Below are positions 17,358 to 24,525 of a stretch of 64,000 nucleotides of DNA, piece by piece. The translations under genes and the position numbers were made by a program. Numbering within the stretch: the stretch's first letter is position 1; every line of letters begins with the position of its first letter. Origin of the DNA: SB11 sp035906255 (GTDB taxonomy: Bacteria > Bacteroidota > Bacteroidia > UBA8524). The stretch is from the NCBI GenBank assembly GCA_035906255.1, contig JAMIFM010000025.1, positions 124,001-188,000 on the forward strand, given 5' to 3'. The notes under the pieces were generated by a model. It was not told where the DNA came from. It saw nothing but the letters and a program-made list of their open reading frames with translations, and did no database searches.

Positions 17358-17747
17358 ATGGCAACTAATAAAAAAACGGCAAAGAAAAGGGTAGTGCAAG
17401 TTGAGTCTCATGGACAGGCTCATATACAAGCTACCTTTAACAATATTATCATATCACTTACCAACCAAACCGGTCAGGTAGTATCATGGGCTTCAGCCGG
17501 CAAAATGGGTTTCAAAGGTTCTAAAAAGAACACCCCATACGCTGCACAAACTGCTGCACAAGATTGCGGTAAAGTAGCTTATGATTTAGGTATGCGTAAA
17601 GTTGATGTGTTTGTTAAAGGTCCCGGTTCAGGTCGCGAGTCGGCTATCCGTACCCTTCAAACTGTTGGTATCGAAGTAATCTCTATTAAAGATATTACTC
17701 CAATCCCTCACAACGGATGTCGCCCTCCCAAACGCCGCAGGATATAA
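17358..17747 (+). CDS. rpsK: 30S ribosomal protein S11
   Basis: 129 residues. Platform protein contacting mRNA near the E site. NNIIISLTNQTGQVVSWASAG and C-terminal PIPHNGCRPPKRRRI are conserved. Confidence 0.97.
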   Translation: MATNKKTAKKRVVQVESHGQAHIQATFNNIIISLTNQTGQVVSWASAGKMGFKGSKKNTPYAAQTAAQDCGKVAYDLGMRKVDVFVKGPGSGRESAIRTLQTVGIEVISIKDITPIPHNGCRPPKRRRI

Positions 17748-17773
17748 TTTTTTAACCCGTAGAATAAGAGACA

Positions 17774-18382
17774 ATGGCAAGATATATTGGACCTAAAAGC
17801 AAAATAGCAAGGAAATTTGGCGAAGCCATTTTTGGCCCAGACAAGGTTCTTGATAAACGCAACTACCCACCGGGACAACACGGACAATCACGCCGTAAGC
17901 CTAAAAAATCTGAATACGCTATCCAGCTTATTGAGAAACAAAAGGCTAAATATACTTACGGTATTCTTGAGCGTCAGTTTCGTGGTATTTTCCACAGGGC
18001 TAACGTTAAAGACGGTATCACCGGTGAAAACCTATTGAAGTTTTTGGAAGCAAGATTGGATAACACTGTTTTCCGTCTTGGCTTAGCTGCCAGCCGCAGT
18101 GGTGCACGCCAGTTGGTTGGTCATAAACACATTACAGTTAACGGTCATATCGTTAACATACCTTCATACCAATTGAAGCCCGGTGATGTAATTAGCGTTC
18201 GTGAGAAATCAAAATCTCTTGAATCTATTACTGATGCTCTTTCATCAGGACGCAGCCGTAAATACAATTGGTTGGAGTGGGATAACAACAGCATGACAGG
18301 TAAGTTTATGGCTTTTCCTGAACGCGACCAAATCCCTGAAAATATTAAAGAGCAACTAATTGTGGAGTTGTACTCTAAGTAA
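17774..18382 (+). CDS. rpsD: 30S ribosomal protein S4, zinc-free form
   Basis: 202 residues. 16S rRNA assembly initiator with an S4 RNA-binding domain (LDNTVFRLGLAASRSGARQLV). No cysteines in the N-terminal arm, so this is the C-minus type. In other bacteria S4 represses the alpha operon; no leader site was recognised here. Confidence 0.96.
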   Translation: MARYIGPKSKIARKFGEAIFGPDKVLDKRNYPPGQHGQSRRKPKKSEYAIQLIEKQKAKYTYGILERQFRGIFHRANVKDGITGENLLKFLEARLDNTVFRLGLAASRSGARQLVGHKHITVNGHIVNIPSYQLKPGDVISVREKSKSLESITDALSSGRSRKYNWLEWDNNSMTGKFMAFPERDQIPENIKEQLIVELYSK

Positions 18383-18405
18383 TCATTAAACCCCTTTTAA
18401 GCCCC

Positions 18406-19398
18406 ATGGCAATACTTGCTTTTCAAAAACCTGATAAAGTTATAATGCACAAAGAAACTGACTTCTATGGTCAGTTTGAATTCCGCCCCCTTGAAAAAGG
18501 TTACGGTGTTACGATAGGAAATGCCCTTCGCAGAATTCTTCTTTCTTCGCTTGAAGGGTATGCTATCACCACTGTGAAAATTCCCAGTGTTGACCACGAA
18601 TTTTCAAGCATTAAAGGTGTAGTTGAAGATGTTACTGAAATTGTGCTTAACCTGAAGCAGGTGAGGTTTAAAAAAGTTTCAGATGCCGGTGATAACGAAA
18701 AAATATTTGTTTCACTAAAAGGCAAAGAGCAGTTTGTAGCCGGTGATATTAGCCGCTACACTAATGCTTTTGAAATTTTGAACCCTGATTTGGTGATTTG
18801 CAATATGGAGCCTTTTGTGAACCTTGAGGTTGAACTTACGGTGAACAAAGGTCGTGGATACGTTCCTGCCGAAGAAAACAAACCAAAAGAACACGTAATA
18901 GGTTTAATTCCTATCGACTCGATTTACACCCCTATTAAAAACGTGAAATACCACGTTGATGATTTTAGGGTTGAGCAACGTACTGACTACGAGAAACTGA
19001 TGATTGAGATTCAGACTGATGGTAGTGTACGCCCAGAAGAGGCTTTGAAAGAATCGGCTAAGATTTTGATACAACACTTTATGTTGTTCTCTGATGAGAA
19101 TATCACTATCGACAACCAAATTAAAGCTGCTCCTGTTGAAGTGGATGAGAACTTGTTGCACATGCGCAAGTTGCTTAAAACCCCATTGGCTGATCTTGAC
19201 CTTTCAGTACGTGCATACAACTGCTTGAAAGCTGCTGAGATTAAAACGTTGGGTGATTTGGTAAGCTACGATATTGCTGACTTGTTGAAATTCCGCAATT
19301 TCGGTAAAAAATCACTTACTGAATTGGAAGAACTGGTAAGGGAAAAGAACCTTACTTTTGGGATGGACGTTGCAAAATATAAGTTGAACGAAGATTAA
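18406..19398 (+). CDS. rpoA: RNA polymerase alpha subunit
   Basis: 330 residues. N-terminal assembly/dimerisation domain (about 1-235; GYGVTIGNALRRILLSS is diagnostic), linker, and a C-terminal domain (about 255-325) with helix-hairpin-helix segment RAYNCLKAAEIKTLGDLV and FRNFGKKSLTELEE, which contacts UP elements and activators. Located between rpsD and rplQ as in most bacteria. Confidence 0.98.
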   Translation: MAILAFQKPDKVIMHKETDFYGQFEFRPLEKGYGVTIGNALRRILLSSLEGYAITTVKIPSVDHEFSSIKGVVEDVTEIVLNLKQVRFKKVSDAGDNEKIFVSLKGKEQFVAGDISRYTNAFEILNPDLVICNMEPFVNLEVELTVNKGRGYVPAEENKPKEHVIGLIPIDSIYTPIKNVKYHVDDFRVEQRTDYEKLMIEIQTDGSVRPEEALKESAKILIQHFMLFSDENITIDNQIKAAPVEVDENLLHMRKLLKTPLADLDLSVRAYNCLKAAEIKTLGDLVSYDIADLLKFRNFGKKSLTELEELVREKNLTFGMDVAKYKLNED

Positions 19399-19404
19399 AA
19401 TTTA

Positions 19405-19440
19405 GTTACCGGTTATCAGTTATGAGGTTATCACAGTAAC
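19405..19440 (+). repeat. Phased GTTAY repeats between rpoA and rplQ
   Basis: GTTAC/GTTAT occurs at 19405, 19412, 19419 and 19427, a spacing of 7, 7 and 8 nt, then an inverted GTAAC at 19436-19440. The outer GTTAC and GTAAC could pair. Lies in a 77-nt intergenic spacer within the operon; function unknown. Confidence 0.45.
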
Positions 19441-19475
19441 TGACTAACTTAAATAACCCAATAACAAATAAAGAA

Positions 19476-20033
19476 ATGAGACACGGAAAAAAAGATAATC
19501 ACTTGGGTCGTACCAAAGAGCACCGTAAGGCAATGTTGAACAACATGGCCAGCTCACTGATATTGCACAAGCGTATTAGTACAACCTTAGCCAAGGCAAA
19601 AGAACTTCGCAAGTTTGTTGAGCCTTTGATTACAAAAGCAAAAGACAATACAACACACTCACGTCGCGTGGTGTTTGGTTACTTGCACGACAAGTATGCT
19701 GTGAAAGAACTTTTTGGCGAAGTTGCCGGTAAAATTGGCGACAGGCCCGGTGGTTATACCCGCATTTTGAAAACCGGTAACCGTTTGGGCGATAACGCTG
19801 AAACTGCAATTATCGAATTAGTTGATTACAACGAGTATATGTTGGCAGCTAAAGCAGATAAAGCAGGAAAAGGCAAAACTACACGTCGTAGCCGTAGAGG
19901 TGCCGGTGCTACTGCTAAAACTGAAACTACTGCTAAGGTTGAAACTAAACCTGTGGTAGAAGAAGTTAAAGAAGAAACTCCTGCTGTTGAAAACACTGCT
20001 GAAACCAGCACTGAAGGTGAAACCAAAGAGTAA
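19476..20033 (+). CDS. rplQ: 50S ribosomal protein L17 with acidic C-terminal extension
   Basis: 185 residues; the conserved L17 core (MRHGKKDNHLGRTKEHRKAML and onward) ends near residue 125. The remaining 60 residues are first Lys/Arg-rich (GKTTRRSRRGAG) then Ala/Thr/Glu-rich with repeated TAK-VET-type segments, probably disordered. E. coli L17 is 127 residues. Last gene of the superoperon, directly before a strong terminator. Confidence 0.95.
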   Translation: MRHGKKDNHLGRTKEHRKAMLNNMASSLILHKRISTTLAKAKELRKFVEPLITKAKDNTTHSRRVVFGYLHDKYAVKELFGEVAGKIGDRPGGYTRILKTGNRLGDNAETAIIELVDYNEYMLAAKADKAGKGKTTRRSRRGAGATAKTETTAKVETKPVVEEVKEETPAVENTAETSTEGETKE

Positions 20034-20056
20034 GTAAAAAATACTTATAATATATG

Positions 20057-20080
20057 AACCCCGCTGATGCGGGGTTTTTT
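20057..20080. terminator. Bidirectional terminator at the end of the ribosomal superoperon
   Basis: Stem AACCCCGC / GCGGGGTT with loop TGAT, then six T on the plus strand. The convergent minus-strand gene ends 12 nt further on. Confidence 0.88.
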
Positions 20081-20091
20081 GTTTTATACTA

Positions 20092-20916
20092 TTAAGGCCT
20101 TGCATTGTTAAGTAAGAACGCTTTTTCTTCAAATGTCAGATTATCCAAGGTATCTGCTATTTCAATGCCTGTTTTTAACAACCCCTTAGGTTTTAATATC
20201 CTATCAGCCATTTTGTGCGAGAGTGCCATATGTTCAAAATAGTATTCCGTATATTTTTTTGGTTTTTTGGCGGCCTTTTTAGCTTCATTCCATGCCCTGT
20301 TTCGTTCCATTCTAAGCATTTTAGCGGCTTGCTTTGATAATTTACGTATCGATTGTCGTTTCCACTTTTTATCTGCCTTTAAATGGGGCATAATGTTTTC
20401 AAAATAATCGGCTACAATTTTCTCATGTATTTTGGCTACCAGTTTGTAGTCTTTTTTGTTTGCTTTGGTAGGAGGGTGGTCTCTAAAAATATCCGTAAGT
20501 GCAAAAAACAAATCGTGGGTGATGTGCGCACTCATTGACATAATGAGTGGGGTAGCGTAATGGTTAGTGTGCTTTTGGGTATCAAGGGCTTGTTGCCAGC
20601 AATAATTTGTTACGCCACCATTATTCAGCGAATCAAAATTTTTTAGAAAGTAGTAACCAAACCTGCCTTCAAGTTTCGCTATAAATGCTGTGTCCTTTAA
20701 TTTTCCTGCTTTGGCAAGTGCTGTAACACCAATAGATACTCTTTGATACAGGCGCGCAAAATGATAATAGCAGCTTTGTTGTTGTTGCTTGTTTTTGACA
20801 ATGCTATCCAGTTTATGCCTAAACGTAGTATAATCATACGTTTCTTGAGCAGTGAGAGTATGAAAGCCTGCAATTATAAAAAGAAGAGTGAGTAAAATAG
20901 CTTTGTTGTGGTTCAT
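20092..20916 (-). CDS. Secreted DUF5995-like protein, paralogue 1
   Basis: 274 residues with an N-terminal signal peptide (MNHNKAILLTLLFIIAGFHT, cleavage near AQ). The mature part is helical; the motif MSAHITHDLFFAL resembles the AHINHDL signature of DUF5995-type proteins, whose function is unknown. A Lys/Arg-rich stretch lies at about residues 180-220. It shares length, organisation and the AHI(T/N)HDL motif with the next gene, so the pair is a tandem duplication. No promoter box recognised in front of it. Assignment to DUF5995 is from memory of the motif and needs a profile search. Confidence 0.6.
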   Translation of the reverse strand: MNHNKAILLTLLFIIAGFHTLTAQETYDYTTFRHKLDSIVKNKQQQQSCYYHFARLYQRVSIGVTALAKAGKLKDTAFIAKLEGRFGYYFLKNFDSLNNGGVTNYCWQQALDTQKHTNHYATPLIMSMSAHITHDLFFALTDIFRDHPPTKANKKDYKLVAKIHEKIVADYFENIMPHLKADKKWKRQSIRKLSKQAAKMLRMERNRAWNEAKKAAKKPKKYTEYYFEHMALSHKMADRILKPKGLLKTGIEIADTLDNLTFEEKAFLLNNARP

Positions 20917-20950
20917 ACAATGCTAATGTACCAAAAACAGTTGAGGGTTT

Positions 20951-21793
20951 TTACTTTGGCAGATTAGGAGCCAACATTTTTATTTTAATATCAAAAGGCA
21001 ATGCATCAAGGCTTTTAAACAGGTTAAGTGTTGTTTTGGTTAAAAGTCCGGGGTTGGTGAGGCGTAATGCATTCTTTTGGGCATACTCCAATTGTTTTTT
21101 TGTAAGTGCTGAGGCTTTTTCGGGGTGATTTGAAGCCTCTAATGCGTTATTCCAAGTGTAATTAAGAGAGTTCTTCATTTCAGACTTAATGTTGCTTTTC
21201 CCGCTTCTTAGCAAAGCTTCTTCAAACTCATTAAATGAAGAATCCGTGGTTAAAAAGGCTTCAAAAATTCGGTTGGTTTCTTTGGCTGAAATGGTCAGAA
21301 ACTCTTTTTTCGTTTTGTCGGCATTGTGGTTTGTTGTACCAAATTGATTGAAATAGTTTAGTAGGATAAAATACAAGTCGTGGTTTATGTGGGCATTGGT
21401 TCCCAAAGCCAACCATTGTATGTAACTGCAATTATTGCAATAGTTTGTGTCCAGTGCAACCTTCCATACATAGGGTATGCTATCGTTGTTTTGGTACGCT
21501 GTGAGGGTATTTAAGTAATATGCAGTGAAGTTTTTTTGTGTGTAATCAATCAACGCACTATCCGTGAAATGCCCTTTTGAGTTAGCATTTTGCACCTCGC
21601 TAAGCATTGCGTTGTATAGTGCTGCAAAGTAGGTGATAGGGCTTTGGGTGGTTTTGCCTTGCTGCACCACACTGTCAATTTTCTCAATAACCAACCTTCT
21701 TGAAGCGAGTTTTGAGTTTTGCCCACCTGTGATTTGCGCAGTAATAGCACTTTGTGCAAGCAAAAGAAGTATAGCAGATATAATGTGTTTCAC
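20951..21793 (-). CDS. Secreted DUF5995-like protein, paralogue 2
   Basis: 280 residues from GTG 21793, which gives a standard signal peptide MKHIISAILLLLAQSAITAQ. A TTG at 21826 would add 11 residues in front; no ATG is available, so the start is uncertain. The motif TNAHINHDLYFILLNYF matches the AHINHDL signature of paralogue 1, and the C-terminal halves both end in a helical segment with LPFDIKIKM/LTFEEKAFLL-like endings. Possibly metal-binding through the His/Asp motif, but this is inference. It is separated from paralogue 1 by 34 nt, likely co-transcribed. Confidence 0.6.
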   Translation of the reverse strand: MKHIISAILLLLAQSAITAQITGGQNSKLASRRLVIEKIDSVVQQGKTTQSPITYFAALYNAMLSEVQNANSKGHFTDSALIDYTQKNFTAYYLNTLTAYQNNDSIPYVWKVALDTNYCNNCSYIQWLALGTNAHINHDLYFILLNYFNQFGTTNHNADKTKKEFLTISAKETNRIFEAFLTTDSSFNEFEEALLRSGKSNIKSEMKNSLNYTWNNALEASNHPEKASALTKKQLEYAQKNALRLTNPGLLTKTTLNLFKSLDALPFDIKIKMLAPNLPK

Positions 21794-21879
21794 AAGTTTG
21801 ACAAAGCTGTTTATGTACTTAGTCAACTATTTAAACCCAAAACGTTGCATTTGGTTTCATTTTATCGTGTAAAAAAATG

Positions 21880-21887
21880 TAATTTTG
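21880..21887 (+). promoter_or_regulatory. -7 box TAATTTTG for carA
   Basis: TAATTTTG matches TAnnTTTG, 36 nt ahead of the carA ATG. It overlaps an upstream in-frame TTG at 21885, which therefore cannot be the translation start. Confidence 0.65.
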
Positions 21888-21923
21888 CCCCCCAAAAAAG
21901 TAACATTGAGTACTATAAATAAA

Positions 21924-23009
21924 ATGCCATCCATCTTGCTTCTTGAAGATGGAACTGTATTCCACGGCACATCTATTGGCAAAGTAGGCACTACCACAGG
22001 CGAAATTTGTTTTAACACCGGAATGACCGGCTATCAGGAGGTGTTTACAGACCCTTCATATTACGGTCAAATTTTGGTAATGACGAGCGACCATATTGGT
22101 AACTACGGTGCTGCTGTAGAAGATGTGGAAAGCGATGAAATTATGATTGCAGGGTTGGTGGTAAAGAATTTTTCTTACACCTTCTCACGTAAACAAGCCA
22201 AATATTCATTGCACGAGTATTTTACAGAACATAACCTAACCGGTATTGCTGATGTTGATACCCGCCAGTTGGTGCGTCATATTCGCCAAAAAGGAGCGAT
22301 GAATGCCATTATATCTTCTGAAATACTGGATGTTGAGGAACTAAAAGCTAAGTTGGCACAAGTGCCCAATATGGCAGGTTTAGAATTGTCATCAAAAGTT
22401 ACAACCAATCAACCGTATTTTTATGGTGATGAGAATGCAGCCCTTAAAGTGGCTGTATTGGATTTAGGGGTGAAGAAAAACATACTTCGTTGTCTTGCTG
22501 AGCGCGGATGTTACTTAAAAGTATTCCCTGCACAAACCCCTTATCAGGAAATGAAAGCGTGGAATCCTCACGGGTTTATGATAAGCAATGGTCCCGGTGA
22601 CCCTGCTGCAATGCCTTATGCCGTTGAAACGGTGAAACAGATATTAGATGCTAATGAAAATACTTTTGGTATTTGTTTAGGTAACCAAGTAATGGGATTG
22701 GCTTGTGGACTTAAAACTTTTAAAATGCACAATGGGCACAGGGGATTGAATCATCCTGTGAAAAACCTGCAAACAGGCCGTGCCGAAATAACAAGCCAAA
22801 ATCATGGTTTTGCTATTGAGGGTGATGGTGTGAGTGATAGTCCTGTAGAGGTTACTCACGTCCACTTGAACGACAATACAGTGGCCGGTATCCGCATTAA
22901 AGGCAAAAACGCCTTTGCGGTGCAATACCACCCTGAAAGCAGCCCCGGCCCGCACGATAGCCGCTATTTGTTTGATGATTTTATTAACATGATGAAAGAA
23001 TCAAAGTAG
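21924..23009 (+). CDS. carA: Carbamoyl-phosphate synthase small (glutaminase) subunit
   Basis: 361 residues from ATG 21924 (start of conserved PSILLLEDGTVFHG). Releases ammonia from glutamine for carbamoyl phosphate in pyrimidine and arginine synthesis. N-terminal CarA domain (1-150), then class I glutamine amidotransferase domain with nucleophile Cys251 in GICLGNQ and catalytic His336/Glu338 in YHPES. The residue three after Cys is Asn rather than the more common His (GHQ). carB is not in the window; eno follows after 61 nt. Confidence 0.95.
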   Translation: MPSILLLEDGTVFHGTSIGKVGTTTGEICFNTGMTGYQEVFTDPSYYGQILVMTSDHIGNYGAAVEDVESDEIMIAGLVVKNFSYTFSRKQAKYSLHEYFTEHNLTGIADVDTRQLVRHIRQKGAMNAIISSEILDVEELKAKLAQVPNMAGLELSSKVTTNQPYFYGDENAALKVAVLDLGVKKNILRCLAERGCYLKVFPAQTPYQEMKAWNPHGFMISNGPGDPAAMPYAVETVKQILDANENTFGICLGNQVMGLACGLKTFKMHNGHRGLNHPVKNLQTGRAEITSQNHGFAIEGDGVSDSPVEVTHVHLNDNTVAGIRIKGKNAFAVQYHPESSPGPHDSRYLFDDFINMMKESK

Positions 23010-23070
23010 GTTTCAGCTATTAGTTATCAGCTTAATAATTAACTCCAATCACTAACCACATAACACTATA

Positions 23071-24360
23071 ATGAGTTTAATAGCTAAAGTTCTTGCCCGT
23101 CAAATTATTGACTCTCGCGGTAACCCGACAGTGGAAGCCGAAGTAATTACCAATAGCGGTGCTGTTGGCCGTGCTGCTGTTCCATCGGGAGCATCAACAG
23201 GTATTCACGAAGCCGTTGAATTGCGCGACGGCGATAAAAGTGTTTACATGGGCAAAGGTGTTACCAAAGCGGTGCAACACGTTAACAATGAGATTAACGA
23301 TGCATTGCAGGGGATGTATATTTTCGATCAAAACGAGATTGACCGTGTAATGCTTGATTTAGACGGTACGGATAACAAAGGTAAATTGGGTGCAAACTCA
23401 ATATTGGCAGTATCAATGGCTTGCGCACGCGCTGCTGCTGAAGATTGCGGAATGCCTTTGTACCGTTATGTAGGCGGTGTAAATGCAAACACATTGCCCA
23501 TACCGTTGATGAATATTTTGAACGGTGGTGCGCACGCTGATAACAGTATAGATTTTCAGGAGTTTATGATTATGCCTGTAAATGCTCCTGCTTTTAGCGA
23601 GAGCTTACGTATGGGTATAGAAGTATTCCATAACCTGAAAACGGTGTTGAAGAAAAAAGGGTATAGTACTAACGTAGGCGATGAAGGTGGTTTTGCACCC
23701 GATATTAAGAGCAACGAAGAGGCGATAGAAACGGTGTTGACTGCTATTGAAGCAGCGGGATACAAACCCGGTAAAGATATTTGGGTGGCTATGGATGCTG
23801 CCAGCAGCGAAATGTACGATGCTAAAACAGGCTTGTACAAATTCCATAAATCAGACAACAAGGAGCTTACCTCAAGCGAAATGGTAAGTTTTTGGAAAGA
23901 TTGGACCAGTAAATACCCGATTGTTTCTATTGAGGACGGTTTGGCAGAGGATGATTGGAAAGGATGGAAAGAACTGACTGAAACTATTGGAAACAAAGTA
24001 CAGTTGGTTGGTGACGATTTGTTTGTAACCAATGTGAAACGTTTGCAAAAAGGTATTAATGAAGGTATTGCTAACAGTATTTTGGTGAAGGTGAACCAAA
24101 TAGGCACAATAACTGAAACTATTGATGCTATTAATCTTGCCAGCAGAAACTCATATACCAATGTGATGAGCCACCGTAGCGGCGAAACTGAGGATACAAC
24201 GATTGCTGATTTGGCTGTGGCAATGAACAGCGGGCAGATTAAAACAGGTAGTGCCAGTCGTACAGACAGGATTGCTAAATACAACCAGTTATTGCGTATT
24301 GAACAAGACTTAGGAACCCAAGCCCGCTTTTTGGGAATGGACTTTAAGTACGTGAAATAA
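23071..24360 (+). CDS. eno: Enolase
   Basis: 429 residues, full length. Converts 2-phosphoglycerate to phosphoenolpyruvate. Catalytic regions seen: NVGDEGGFAPDI (general acid/base Glu), metal-ligand segments SIEDGLAEDDW and LVGDDLFVTN, LVKVNQIGT with the catalytic Lys, and the signature SHRSGETEDT. Cytoplasmic glycolytic enzyme; in many bacteria also part of the RNA degradosome. Followed by a strong terminator. Confidence 0.98.
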   Translation: MSLIAKVLARQIIDSRGNPTVEAEVITNSGAVGRAAVPSGASTGIHEAVELRDGDKSVYMGKGVTKAVQHVNNEINDALQGMYIFDQNEIDRVMLDLDGTDNKGKLGANSILAVSMACARAAAEDCGMPLYRYVGGVNANTLPIPLMNILNGGAHADNSIDFQEFMIMPVNAPAFSESLRMGIEVFHNLKTVLKKKGYSTNVGDEGGFAPDIKSNEEAIETVLTAIEAAGYKPGKDIWVAMDAASSEMYDAKTGLYKFHKSDNKELTSSEMVSFWKDWTSKYPIVSIEDGLAEDDWKGWKELTETIGNKVQLVGDDLFVTNVKRLQKGINEGIANSILVKVNQIGTITETIDAINLASRNSYTNVMSHRSGETEDTTIADLAVAMNSGQIKTGSASRTDRIAKYNQLLRIEQDLGTQARFLGMDFKYVK

Positions 24361-24398
24361 CGCTGTAATACCTACAGGTAAATTATTAAAATTAGTAT

Positions 24399-24425
24399 GC
24401 CCCCGCTAACAGCGGGGGCTTTTTT
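24399..24425 (+). terminator. Intrinsic terminator after eno
   Basis: Nine-base-pair stem GCCCCCGCT / AGCGGGGGC with loop AAC, then six T. Confidence 0.88.
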
Positions 24426-24525
24426 GTTTTAGTGTAGTGGTTTGAAAATAAAAGTTTTATGAAAAATAGTTGCTTTTGGTAACAATTTGTTAATATTGTT
24501 ATATCAAACTAATCTGTTGCATTTT

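Noticed and set aside
23556..24284. 242-codon open frame antisense to eno
   Set aside because: Mirrors the codon structure of enolase, has no family features; the sense gene is beyond doubt.
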